From assembly GCA_947573015.1 (NCBI GenBank), contig CANPDS010000033.1, positions 1-13,340 of the forward strand: a stretch of DNA of 13,340 nucleotides, in the 5' to 3' direction. Source of the DNA: an uncultured Muribaculum sp. GTDB taxonomy: Bacteria; Bacteroidota; Bacteroidia; Bacteroidales; Muribaculaceae. The position numbers were made by a program, and so were the translations under genes. Within the stretch, counting starts at the first letter, position 1. Each line of letters begins with the position of its first letter. The notes below the pieces were generated by a model. It saw only the letters and a program-made list of their open reading frames with translations, was not told the origin of the DNA and did not search any database. Shown piece by piece: positions 6,815 through 13,340 of this stretch.

Positions 6815-7534
6815 GTGATCATGGAGCTGAAGCTACTTGCCGATGTAGGTCTCGTTGGATTCCCCAACGCCGGTAAGTCCACCCTTCTATCTGCCATATC
6901 GGCAGCACGTCCGAAAATCGCCGACTATCCATTCACCACAATGGAGCCACAACTCGGCATTGTAAGCTACCGCGACAACCGCTCGTTTGTAATGGCCGAC
7001 ATACCTGGCATCATAGAAGGCGCAAGCGAAGGAAAGGGCCTTGGCCTCCGCTTTCTTCGCCATATCGAGCGTAACGCAGTGCTTCTGTTCATGGTACCTG
7101 CCGACGCCGACAACATCCGCGAACAATACGACATACTTCTGCGTGAGCTTGAGCAATTCAACCCTGACCTTGCCGATAAGCCGCGCGTGCTTGCAATAAG
7201 CAAATGCGATATGCTCGACGACGAGCTGATGGCAGAATTAGAGCACGAACTACCGCAGGATCTGCCACACGTATTCATTTCAGCCGTCACCGGTCTGGGT
7301 ATTGACAAGCTGAAAGATATGCTATGGAACGCTATCACCGATGAGAGCAACCGCATAGAGAGCGCACCTATCACCCATCGTCCGCTCGACGGCCACCACC
7401 GCGTGCGCGAAGAGGACGAGTTCATATTCCAACTTCCGGAGGATGCCACTGCACCAGAACTTGAAGATGATGATGAAGAGCTCGACTGGGACGAGACCGC
7501 CTGGGAATATGGCGATGACGATACGAAAGAATAA
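6815..7534 (+). CDS. obgE: ObgE GTPase-domain fragment (possible restart)
   Basis: This fragment carries the complete G domain. Numbering from GTG 6815 it has G1 GFPNAGKS (15-22), the switch I threonines in DYPFTT (37-42), G3 DIPG (62-65), G4 SKCD (129-132, Ser in place of the usual Asn/Thr) and G5 SAV (156-158). It ends with an acidic tail rich in Asp and Glu, as is common in Obg C-termini. Translation could restart at GTG 6815 or ATG 6821, 19 or 25 bases after the stop; a purine run (AGAAAAG, 6805-6811) lies just upstream. Whether the fragment is actually made separately cannot be decided from sequence. Confidence 0.8.
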   Translation: MIMELKLLADVGLVGFPNAGKSTLLSAISAARPKIADYPFTTMEPQLGIVSYRDNRSFVMADIPGIIEGASEGKGLGLRFLRHIERNAVLLFMVPADADNIREQYDILLRELEQFNPDLADKPRVLAISKCDMLDDELMAELEHELPQDLPHVFISAVTGLGIDKLKDMLWNAITDESNRIESAPITHRPLDGHHRVREEDEFIFQLPEDATAPELEDDDEELDWDETAWEYGDDDTKE

Positions 7535-7608
7535 TTTTATTCTTTTAGAAACTGTTTAAATTTATTTGATGTAGGTAAAAAATAAATGTGAACAGACACA
7601 TATCTATA

Positions 7609-7693
7609 ACGTAGAGACGCATCTTGATGGGCCAGTCCACCGGATGATCATAATCCTGTTTTATCGCGGACGCACCTTGGTGCGTCCCTACGT
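7609..7693. repeat. Degenerate palindromic (REP/MITE-like) element
   Basis: The ends ACGTAGAGACGCA (7609-7621) and TGCGTCCCTACGT (7681-7693) are inverted copies of each other with one mismatch in 13. Each end is part of its own smaller palindrome: CATCTTGATG on the left (7620-7629) and GGACGCACC/GGTGCGTCC on the right (7668-7687). This architecture resembles dispersed palindromic intergenic repeats. A related half-copy occurs after the MATE gene, with GCATCCCTACAT near 9202-9213. Copy number in the genome cannot be seen here. Confidence 0.6.
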
Positions 7694-7697
7694 TTTT
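7668..7697 (+). terminator. Probable terminator downstream of obgE
   Basis: GGACGCACC (7668-7676) and GGTGCGTCC (7679-7687) are perfectly complementary around TT, folding as an eight-pair stem with a tight loop. They are followed by CTACG and five T residues (7693-7697). It is the right end of the palindromic repeat and could end obgE transcription about 30 bases before the MATE start. Confidence 0.55.
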
Positions 7698-7726
7698 ATG
7701 CAAACATTTACCAGAACGATTTATAA

Positions 7727-9169
7727 GTGAGCAACCGCACAAATACCGACCAACTTCTTGCCCTGATACGCGACGGCAAGCCTATGACATTCAGCAAGCA
7801 GCTGCGCCTCACAATGCTACTGAGCGTACCGGCCATAGTGGCTCAGATATCATCGATAGCCATGCAGTATATCGATGCGTCGATGGTAGGATCGCTCGGT
7901 GCCAATGCCTCGGCATCTATCGGACTGGTATCTACTACCACATGGCTATTCTGGGGAGTGCTAAGCGCAGCCGGTACAGGATTTTCCGTACAGGTAGCCC
8001 ACCTGATAGGTAGCGGCGACTTCGAAAAAGCGCGCAGCATCGTGCGCCAAGGATTTGCATCCCTGCTTATATTCAGCGCTGCAATCGCCATGCTCGGCAT
8101 AGGCATCAGCTCCCATCTTCCCGGATGGCTTGGAGCCGACAGTGTGATACATCACGACGCATCGCTCTATTTCCTGATATTCTCAGCGTTTCTACCGGCA
8201 TTGCAGGTAAGTTTTCTCGCCGGATCAATGTTGCGATGCGCCGGCAACATGAAGGTACCCAGCATGCTCAATGTGCTGATGTGCGTCATCGATGTCATAC
8301 TTAATTTTTTATTCATATTTCCCACGCGCATATTGCACATTGGCGACATCAGCTTTACCATGTGGGGTGCCGGCCTGGGGGTCGAAGGCGCCGCACTTGC
8401 TACTGTAGGTGCCGAGACCATCGTGGCCGTGCTCATGGTGTGGTATCTATGGAACCGTTCGCCCATGCTTCGTCTGAAAGGACATCCTGGAAAATTCACG
8501 CCAAGACTCACCACCATACGCCATGCACTGCGCATAGGAATGCCTATGGGGCTGGAACACATCGCCATCTGCAGCGCCCAGATCACCATAACGACCATCG
8601 TAGCGCCACTTGGCGTGATCGCTATCGCCGCCAATGCATTCGCCATAATCGCCGAGAGCCTTTGCTATATGCCCGGCTATGGCATAGGCGAGGCAGCCAC
8701 AACTCTTGGAGGTCAGGCACTGGGTGCAGGACGCCACAAGCTTATGCGTCGCTTCGGATATATCACCGTAGGGGCCGGCATGGCAGTAATGGGAGTAATG
8801 GGGGTGGCCCTGTATATCTGGGCACCGCAGATTATAAGTGTGATGTCGCCGGTAGACGAGATTCGGACACTCGGAGCTGATATATTGCGAATAGAAGCAT
8901 GGGCCGAGCCGATGTTCGGCGCAGCGATAGTAAGCTATGGATTTTTCGTAGGGCTTGGACGCACAGTGTTGCCGAGCATCATGAATCTCCTGAGCATATG
9001 GGGTGTGCGTCTCACGCTGGCTACCATTCTCGCCCCTACCATGGGACTGCGGGGAGTATGGTTGGCAATGTGTATTGAATTATGCGTCCGCGGACTTATC
9101 TTCATTGCTCTTCTCGCATTCGGACGTTGGCGAAAAGAGGTTGAAAGCCCTGTAAGCAAAGCATTCTGA
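7727..9169 (+). CDS. MATE family efflux transporter
   Basis: A 480-residue integral membrane protein of the MATE (multidrug and toxic compound extrusion) family, usual length 440-480 with twelve membrane helices. Such proteins exchange drugs or metabolites for Na+ or H+. Visible features are the early amphipathic LRLTMLLSVPAIVAQISSIA, the family segment QYIDASMVGSLGANASASIG (47-66), and repeated long hydrophobic helices. The second half begins with the internal-repeat signature ALRIGMPMGLEHIA. The start is GTG 7727; the next in-frame ATG would remove the cytosolic N-terminus common in relatives. No strong ribosome binding site or consensus promoter precedes it. The stop codon lies inside a strong hairpin. 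Substrate is unknown. Confidence 0.93.
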   Translation: MSNRTNTDQLLALIRDGKPMTFSKQLRLTMLLSVPAIVAQISSIAMQYIDASMVGSLGANASASIGLVSTTTWLFWGVLSAAGTGFSVQVAHLIGSGDFEKARSIVRQGFASLLIFSAAIAMLGIGISSHLPGWLGADSVIHHDASLYFLIFSAFLPALQVSFLAGSMLRCAGNMKVPSMLNVLMCVIDVILNFLFIFPTRILHIGDISFTMWGAGLGVEGAALATVGAETIVAVLMVWYLWNRSPMLRLKGHPGKFTPRLTTIRHALRIGMPMGLEHIAICSAQITITTIVAPLGVIAIAANAFAIIAESLCYMPGYGIGEAATTLGGQALGAGRHKLMRRFGYITVGAGMAVMGVMGVALYIWAPQIISVMSPVDEIRTLGADILRIEAWAEPMFGAAIVSYGFFVGLGRTVLPSIMNLLSIWGVRLTLATILAPTMGLRGVWLAMCIELCVRGLIFIALLAFGRWRKEVESPVSKAF

Positions 9170-9200
9170 GAGCGTCAGACTGATGGCGGACGCTCTCAGA
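9165..9200 (+). terminator. 12-pair hairpin overlapping the MATE stop codon
   Basis: TCTGAGAGCGTC (9165-9176) and GACGCTCTCAGA (9189-9200) are perfect inverted repeats around a 12-base loop. The left arm contains the TGA stop (9167-9169). No T-run follows, so it is either a T-poor terminator or RNA 3'-end stabiliser, or part of a repeat. The following CGCATCCCTACAT resembles the end of the palindromic element at 7609-7693. Confidence 0.6.
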
Positions 9201-9294
9201 CGCATCCCTACATACTGAATTACAACGCGTTATATTCGCTAAACAGTTACCATATCACCTCCTAATTAACAATTATCCTTAAATAAGCTCTAAT

Positions 9295-10461
9295 ATGAAA
9301 TATGATTTTGATCACCCGATACAGAGGCGTCATACCGGATCATACAAATGGGACACGCCCGATAGAGAAGATATCCTGCCCATGTGGGTAGCCGATATGG
9401 ACTTCCGCACAGCTCCGGCGATAATCGAAGCCCTGCACCAAAGGGTAGAGCATGGCGTGTTTGGCTACACATATGTGCCTGACGAATATTATAAAGCTGT
9501 GATTGAATGGTTTGCATCCAGACATGGATGGAATATAGAACGCGAATGGTTTATATACACGTCAGGAGTAGTACCGGCCATTTCAGCAATCATAAAGGCC
9601 ATGACTCAACCAGGCGACAAAGTAATAGTTTCCACTCCGGCCTACAACTGTTTTTTCTCTTCGATACGCAACAACGAATGCCAGCTCGCCGCAAATCCCA
9701 TGATATACGATGGCGGACGATATACAATCGACTTTGATGAACTGGAAAAACTCGCATCCGACCCACTGGCCAAAGTGATGATCCTATGTAATCCCCACAA
9801 TCCAGGAGGACGCGTATGGACCAAAGAAGAGATCGCCCGCGTAGCCGATATATGCCTGCGCCACAATGTGTATATTATTTCCGACGAAATACATTGCGAG
9901 CTTGTCTACACTGACTCTGGCTATACGCCTTACGGCACACTTCCCGAACCATACCGCAGCAATGCATCGGTATGCATCTCCCCGACAAAAGCGTTCAATA
10001 TAGCAGGCTTGCAGATTGCAAACATAATCACTCCTGATCCAGCCATACGCTCACGCATAGACCGTGCAATCAACATAAATGAAGTGTGCGATGTGAACCC
10101 TTTCGGAGTTGCTGCGACTATAGCTGCCTATACCCATGGAAAAGAATGGCTCGACTGCCTGATCAGCTATCTGCACGATAATTTCTCGATACTGCGCAAC
10201 TTTTTCCACAACGAACTTCCATCTCTGAAAGTAATGGAGCTTGAGTCCACATATCTGGCCTGGATAGATATAAGAGCCACGGGGTTAAGCTCCGATGAAA
10301 TAACCCGGCTACTGCTCGAAAAAGAACACCTGATGATCAACTCCGGCACCATGTACGGTGGCGACGGAGAGGGATTTATCCGTATCAACATAGCCTGCCC
10401 GAGATCGGTGCTTCAAGATGCCCTTCTCCGTATCAAGAGATTATTAAAAAATGAACTGTAG
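9295..10461 (+). CDS. patB: MalY/PatB family PLP-dependent aminotransferase / cystathionine beta-lyase
   Basis: A 388-residue fold-type I PLP enzyme of the MalY/PatB group, which cleave C-S bonds of cystathionine or cysteine conjugates to give a thiol, pyruvate and ammonia. Typical features are the N-terminal LPMWVADMDF (28-37), FGYTY (56-60), NPHNPGGRVW (166-175), ISDEIHCELVY (195-205, with Asp197 expected to contact the PLP ring nitrogen), the Schiff-base Lys232 in SPTKAFNIAGLQ, and FIRINIACPR (361-370, Arg363 as carboxylate anchor). It is cytoplasmic. It follows the MATE gene by 125 bases, with a hairpin between, so it is probably a separate unit. No consensus promoter is clear upstream. 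Beta-lyase versus aminotransferase activity cannot be separated by sequence alone; the symbol follows the family. Confidence 0.9.
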   Translation: MKYDFDHPIQRRHTGSYKWDTPDREDILPMWVADMDFRTAPAIIEALHQRVEHGVFGYTYVPDEYYKAVIEWFASRHGWNIEREWFIYTSGVVPAISAIIKAMTQPGDKVIVSTPAYNCFFSSIRNNECQLAANPMIYDGGRYTIDFDELEKLASDPLAKVMILCNPHNPGGRVWTKEEIARVADICLRHNVYIISDEIHCELVYTDSGYTPYGTLPEPYRSNASVCISPTKAFNIAGLQIANIITPDPAIRSRIDRAININEVCDVNPFGVAATIAAYTHGKEWLDCLISYLHDNFSILRNFFHNELPSLKVMELESTYLAWIDIRATGLSSDEITRLLLEKEHLMINSGTMYGGDGEGFIRINIACPRSVLQDALLRIKRLLKNEL

Positions 10462-10523
10462 CCTATTTTAGCCCGATAATACGGTAGCGAGAAGAAATGC
10501 GACCGCATTTTTTCTGCAAAAAG

Positions 10524-10554
10524 TTGATTTTTTTACGGATAATAAGTAACTTTG
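10524..10554 (+). promoter_or_regulatory. Bacteroidetes-type promoter for the DUF177-rpmF unit
   Basis: TTG (10524-10526), a 20-base spacer and TAACTTTG (10547-10554) form a full consensus match. The start site is expected near 10560, about 20 bases before GTG 10581. This rules out any start upstream, including the ATG at 10497. The leader is U-rich, with T6 and T8 runs and no Shine-Dalgarno. Confidence 0.8.
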
Positions 10555-10580
10555 CAGCGGTTTTTTCAATAATTTTTTTT

Positions 10581-11186
10581 GTGGGAAAGTTTTCTGCATA
10601 TAAGCTCCCTCTGAAGACACTGCCTCATGGCAGTCATGCCTTCGACTACAAGCTGCTCAAGCAGTTCTTTGTTGACATGGAAAGCGCCGACATCCGCGAT
10701 GCCGACCTTGACGTGCATGTTGACGTAAACTACAAAGGCGACTTGTACGAAATCACACTTACCGTCAAAGGAGAGATCACACTCATCTGCGACCGTTGTC
10801 TCGACGAGCTACCTTGGCCTGTCGACACCACATTCCACATCTTCGTGAAATACGGACCTGACTACAATGATGACTCCGATGAGCTTCTGGAAATACCGGA
10901 AAGCGATTCTGAACTCAACATTGCCTACATGATCTACGATACCGTGGCTCTTACCATCCCCATCAAGCACGTCCATCCACTTGGCAAGTGCAACCGTGCC
11001 ATGAGCTCACTGCTCAAGAAACACCGTGCTCCCGGCCATCTCGAAACTGACGGAGATGATGAAATGATGGAGGAGATGATGGATGAGGTGGAGACCGAAC
11101 AGATGCAGCCAGACATGTCCGGCGACGATGACGCCCCGACCGATCCGCGTTGGGACGAGCTAAAGAAACTCAGTGACAATAATTAA
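10581..11186 (+). CDS. DUF177 (YceD-type) protein upstream of rpmF
   Basis: A 201-residue protein from GTG 10581. The longer frame from ATG 10497 is rejected because it begins upstream of the promoter, and because relatives start MGKF-AYK, which this start reproduces as (V/M)GKFSAYKLPLKTL. YceD/DUF177 proteins sit next to rpmF in many bacteria and are linked to 23S rRNA or 50S maturation. The core shows TLTVKGEITLICDRCLDEL with the conserved CxxC (Cys70, Cys73) and a later LGKC. The tail from about residue 155 is strongly acidic and Met-rich (GDDEMMEEMMDEVE), encoded by GATGAT-like triplets. RpmF follows after 16 bases in the same unit. Confidence 0.88.
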   Translation: MGKFSAYKLPLKTLPHGSHAFDYKLLKQFFVDMESADIRDADLDVHVDVNYKGDLYEITLTVKGEITLICDRCLDELPWPVDTTFHIFVKYGPDYNDDSDELLEIPESDSELNIAYMIYDTVALTIPIKHVHPLGKCNRAMSSLLKKHRAPGHLETDGDDEMMEEMMDEVETEQMQPDMSGDDDAPTDPRWDELKKLSDNN

Positions 11187-11202
11187 AAAAACATAGTACA
11201 AA

Positions 11203-11388
11203 ATGGCACATCCTAAACGCAAGCAATCCAAGACCCGTACTGCAAAGCGCCGCACCCATGACAAGGCAGTAGAACCCACACTGGCAATCTGCCCTCACTG
11301 CGGATCATGGCACATCTATCACACCGTATGCCCCGCTTGCGGATACTACCGTGGTAAGCTGGCCATCGAAAAGCCTGCTGCTGTATAA
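11203..11388 (+). CDS. rpmF: 50S ribosomal protein L32
   Basis: A 61-residue bL32 protein. It begins MAHPKRKQSKTRTAKRRTHD, the standard basic start, and carries a zinc-ribbon pattern CPHCG (30-34) and CPACG (43-47), so this is the C+ (zinc-binding) form. It binds domain-junction regions of 23S rRNA in the large subunit. It is 16 bases after the DUF177 gene and cotranscribed with it; a strong hairpin follows. Confidence 0.97.
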   Translation: MAHPKRKQSKTRTAKRRTHDKAVEPTLAICPHCGSWHIYHTVCPACGYYRGKLAIEKPAAV

Positions 11389-11409
11389 ATAAAAAGCATA
11401 CATAGCATC

Positions 11410-11463
11410 ACACATAATCCCCCGGGCATGGCGATCAAATGCCCGGGGTGATATGTGTATTTT
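11410..11463 (+). terminator. Strong terminator after rpmF
   Basis: CCCCGGGCAT (11420-11429) and ATGCCCGGGG (11439-11448) form a perfect ten-pair GC-rich stem around a nine-base loop. An outer stem ACACATA (11410-11416) with TATGTGT (11452-11458) extends it. ATTTT follows at 11459-11463. This is the clearest terminator in the window and separates the rpmF unit from fabH. Confidence 0.8.
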
Positions 11464-11507
11464 CTGCCCACAGCAGTAATGCTATCCATGTTTTAAATAT
11501 ACACCAG

Positions 11508-11514
11508 TACTTTG
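11508..11514 (+). promoter_or_regulatory. Weak candidate promoter for fabH
   Basis: TACTTTG resembles the -7 element but is one base short of TAnnTTTG, and no TTG is found about 20 bases upstream. It lies 24 bases before ATG 11539, a sensible spacing, and follows a terminator, so some promoter is needed here. Confidence 0.35.
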
Positions 11515-11538
11515 CTCACCATAAACCAATCATTTCCA

Positions 11539-12519
11539 ATGATTTACCCAAGAATTGCGGGCGTAGCCTCATACGTGCCCGATGACATTCTCGACAACGA
11601 GATGCTGTCGAAAATGGTAGAGACTTCCGACGAATGGATTACTACCCGCGTAGGTATCAAAGAACGCCGCATCCTCAAAAAAGATGCAGGCTCATCCTAT
11701 CTTGGCATTCAGGCCGTAAACAAACTTCTTGAATCCACATCCACTTCAGCCGACGATGTGGACCTGCTCATCTGCGCAACCTCCAATCCCGACTACCGTT
11801 TCCCGTCGACAGGCTCGATCATCGCTCATGGCTGCGGCCTCACAAAAGCCTATGCCTACGATATCCAGGCCGCCTGCGCAGGATTCCTTGTAGCTCTTCA
11901 GGATGCTGCCGCATATGTGCGTTCAGGAATGTATAAGAAAGTAGTAGTAGTGGCTGCTGAAAAAATGTCGTCGATGGTCAACTACGGCGACCGCACCACC
12001 TGCACACTCTTTGGCGACGGCGCCGCCTGCATGCTTATCGAACCTACTGAGGACAAAGTCGGTATCATCGACGGCGTATTCCACGTTGATGGTGAAGGTC
12101 TGCCCCACCTCGTGATGAAAGGTGGAGGCTCGGCCCATCCGGCAACCCAGCAGACACTCGACGATGGCTGGCATTACCTCTATCAGGAAGGGCGCGCCGT
12201 ATACAAGCATGCGGTAACCGACATGCTCACCTCTTCAATTGAAGTAGCAGAGCGCAACAACATTGCAGTAGCCGATGTTGATTGGTTCATCCCTCATCAG
12301 GCAAACCTCCGTATAATCGAAGCAGTGGCAGAGCGCGCCGGCCTTGGTCATGACAAAGTGCTTGTCAACATCGAGCACTATGGCAATACCTCGGCAGCGT
12401 CAATTCCACTCTGTATCGACGAATATAAGGATAAGCTCAAGAAGGGTGACAAAATTATCCTTACCGCTTTCGGAGCCGGATTCACATGGGGAGCCCTTTA
12501 TGTCATATGGGACCTCTGA
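11539..12519 (+). CDS. fabH: Beta-ketoacyl-ACP synthase III
   Basis: A 326-residue KAS III that condenses acetyl-CoA (or branched acyl-CoA) with malonyl-ACP to start fatty acid synthesis. The catalytic triad is visible: Cys113 in DIQAACAGF, His253 in IPHQAN and Asn283 in HYGNTSAAS. Also present are TSDEWITTRVGIKERR (29-44) and the C-terminal AFGAGFTWGA. The ATG at 11539 is preferred over TTG 11512 because the latter overlaps the candidate promoter and the protein then begins MIYPRIAGVASYVP, as in relatives. It is flanked by hairpins on both sides and so is probably monocistronic. No plsX lies upstream, and era and der, often next to fabH in Bacteroides, are absent here. Confidence 0.95.
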   Translation: MIYPRIAGVASYVPDDILDNEMLSKMVETSDEWITTRVGIKERRILKKDAGSSYLGIQAVNKLLESTSTSADDVDLLICATSNPDYRFPSTGSIIAHGCGLTKAYAYDIQAACAGFLVALQDAAAYVRSGMYKKVVVVAAEKMSSMVNYGDRTTCTLFGDGAACMLIEPTEDKVGIIDGVFHVDGEGLPHLVMKGGGSAHPATQQTLDDGWHYLYQEGRAVYKHAVTDMLTSSIEVAERNNIAVADVDWFIPHQANLRIIEAVAERAGLGHDKVLVNIEHYGNTSAASIPLCIDEYKDKLKKGDKIILTAFGAGFTWGALYVIWDL

Positions 12520-12551
12520 TAGACCGACCCAAAATTCGATAATCAATACCG

Positions 12552-12590
12552 CGCCCCTTTCCGTGCTGAAAATTCCGACGGAAAGGGGCG
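12552..12590 (+). terminator. 13-pair hairpin after fabH
   Basis: CGCCCCTTTCCGT (12552-12564) and ACGGAAAGGGGCG (12578-12590) are perfect inverted repeats around a 13-base loop, 33 bases after the fabH stop. There is no T-run afterwards, but stem strength and position suggest transcription termination or 3'-end protection. Confidence 0.65.
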
Positions 12591-12595
12591 TGTTG

Positions 12596-12630
12596 CATCG
12601 TATATGATGCCACTTGCATAATACACGATG
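12596..12630. repeat. 15-base imperfect dyad overlapping the rpoN promoter
   Basis: CATCGTATATGATGC (12596-12610) and GCATAATACACGATG (12616-12630) pair at 13 of 15 positions around a five-base centre (CACTT). The right arm covers the end of the -33 TTG and most of the promoter spacer. The position suits a repressor operator; the sequence match to any known regulator is not recognised. Confidence 0.55.
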
Positions 12631-12644
12631 TTACACTATCTTTG
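12614..12644 (+). promoter_or_regulatory. Bacteroidetes-type promoter for rpoN
   Basis: TTG (12614-12616), a 20-base spacer and TATCTTTG (12637-12644) match the consensus. The expected start near 12650 gives a leader of about 20 bases before ATG 12670. Confidence 0.8.
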
Positions 12645-12669
12645 TATATCACTTCAATAAGCGTACCAG

Positions 12670-13340
12670 ATGAAAGAGTCATTGAATCTGTCCATGCAAC
12701 AGCGGATGCAGCAACGGTTGTCGCCGATGCAAGTGCGCTACGGCCGATTGCTTGAAATGAACGGGCCTGAAATTGAAGATGAAGTGCACCGCGCACTCGA
12801 TGACAACCCGGCTCTTGACATCGCCGATACGCCGGGAGAAAGCATCTCCGACGATGGGTTCAACGAGACAGCCGAAGACATTCAGCTCGCCGACGACCGT
12901 GACGACGATGACATACCATCTTACCGCCTCGAAGCCTATGGTCACTCCGACAGCAAGAACCCATTCGAGCCTCTTGCCGCCGATACCACCCACACTCTTT
13001 CGGACACCCTCCACGAACAGCTGGCCGAGCATGATCTATCTGATGAAGAGCGCACTACCGCACTCTACGTGATCGGCAACATAGATGACAACGGCTATCT
13101 GACCCGCGATGCATCGAGCATGGCATATGACATAGAAGAGCATACCGGCAATCCCACATCGACCGCCGACGTGCAACGCATGATAGCCTTGATTCGCACA
13201 ATGGATCCACCTGGAGTCGGAGCCGTTGATCTCCGCGAATGTCTGCTGCTGCAATTGCGCAGGCGTCCCGCCTCCACCGCTACAAAAACAGCTATCGATA
13301 TCATCGACCACTATTTCGATCTATTCTCGCTGAAACATTA
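12670..13340 (+). CDS. rpoN: RNA polymerase sigma-54 factor, 5' part
   Basis: The first 223 codons of a sigma-54 gene that continues past the window end. Region I is recognisable by its Gln/Leu-rich pattern: MQQRMQQRLSPMQVRYGRLLEM (9-30), PEIEDEVHRALDDNPALD (33-50). Region II is acidic (about 51-85, many Asp and Glu). The core-binding domain begins around 108, with LSDTLHEQLAEHDLSDEER, ALYVIGNIDDNGYLTRD (131-147) and MIALIRTMDPPGVGAVDLREC (171-191), all typical. Sigma-54 directs transcription from -24/-12 promoters and needs AAA+ enhancer-binding activators. It has its own promoter and dyad upstream. The DNA-binding region with the RpoN box lies outside the window. Confidence 0.93.
   Translation, partial: MKESLNLSMQQRMQQRLSPMQVRYGRLLEMNGPEIEDEVHRALDDNPALDIADTPGESISDDGFNETAEDIQLADDRDDDDIPSYRLEAYGHSDSKNPFEPLAADTTHTLSDTLHEQLAEHDLSDEERTTALYVIGNIDDNGYLTRDASSMAYDIEEHTGNPTSTADVQRMIALIRTMDPPGVGAVDLRECLLLQLRRRPASTATKTAIDIIDHYFDLFSLKH

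Larger units (their letters stand above)
6353..7534 (+). pseudogene. obgE: obgE (Obg GTPase) interrupted by an in-frame TAA
   Basis: Both halves lie in the same frame and together span 394 codons, the usual Bacteroidetes ObgE length, with the final TAA at 7532-7534. The only break is TAA at 6794-6796, codon 148, in the context AQPG-stop-PAIEKTVIMELK. Relatives have AQPGEP there, so one G-to-T change of a GAA codon explains it. No indel and no other stop is present, and both domains keep all motifs. Obg is a ribosome-associated GTPase needed for 50S assembly and the stringent response, and is essential in most bacteria tested. Either the base is a sequencing or assembly error, or the lesion is recent, or the protein is made in two parts or by readthrough. 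TAA serves as a normal stop elsewhere in the window (cutC, obgE end), so stop reassignment is unlikely. Confidence 0.85.

Noticed and set aside
6353..7534. Stop-codon reassignment (TAA as sense) to explain obgE
   Set aside because: TAA ends cutC and obgE itself at the family-typical positions, and no other gene here has an internal TAA.
7545..7742. 65-residue minus-strand frame between obgE and the MATE gene
   Set aside because: It reads through the palindromic repeat and has no recognisable protein features.
8362..8880. 172-residue overlapping frame inside the MATE gene
   Set aside because: Low-complexity Arg/His-rich translation from an alternate frame of a clear membrane-protein gene; a shadow frame.
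9254..9265. ATCACCTCCTAA, like the 3' end of 16S rRNA (anti-Shine-Dalgarno)
   Set aside because: Only a short match in an intergenic spacer with no other rRNA sequence around it; most likely chance.
10497..10580. 28-residue N-terminal extension of the DUF177 protein from ATG 10497
   Set aside because: It spans a full consensus promoter and a poly-T leader, and relatives start at the MGKF motif encoded at GTG 10581.
11512..11538. TTG start giving nine extra residues on FabH
   Set aside because: It overlaps the candidate promoter; ATG 11539 gives the family's usual N-terminus.

Overview
The window looks like chromosome from a Bacteroidales bacterium, plausibly of the Muribaculaceae type (family-level placement is inference from protein flavour, not proven). 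Supporting this are sites of the Bacteroidetes housekeeping promoter type (TTG, 20 bases, then TAnnTTTG) at three places, few Shine-Dalgarno sequences, a secreted GH29 fucosidase, lipoproteins, and the Bacteroidetes-style block of a DUF177 protein, rpmF and fabH.

Left half (127-5991, minus strand): five genes read leftward as one likely transcription unit. They are a large lipoprotein with an (alpha/alpha)6 glycosidase domain, a YfcE-like metallophosphoesterase, a SPOR-domain lipoprotein, a GH29 alpha-L-fucosidase and a CutC-family protein. The first three are joined by ATGA overlaps. A consensus promoter at the end of the SPOR gene can drive the fucosidase and cutC separately. The unit suggests glycan processing at the cell surface or periplasm.

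Centre (5992-7726): a 361-base AT-rich divergent spacer carries an 11-base inverted repeat and a possible promoter, followed by obgE. The obgE frame is intact over 394 codons except for a TAA at codon 148, where relatives have Glu. It separates the Obg domain from the GTPase domain. Because obgE is normally essential, this is the most notable thing in the window: a nonsense variant, a sequencing error, or a split gene with reinitiation. A degenerate palindromic repeat and a terminator-like hairpin follow.

Right half (7727-13340, plus strand): a MATE-family transporter, a MalY/PatB-type PLP C-S lyase, a DUF177 protein, ribosomal protein L32, FabH, and the start of rpoN (sigma-54), which runs off the window. 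Strong hairpins separate rpmF from fabH and fabH from rpoN. The rpoN promoter overlaps a 15-base imperfect dyad that could be an operator.

Apart from the obgE lesion and a few regulatory or repeat structures, the content is ordinary core and carbohydrate-utilisation sequence. I see no tRNA, rRNA, CRISPR array, transposase, phage or defence genes.
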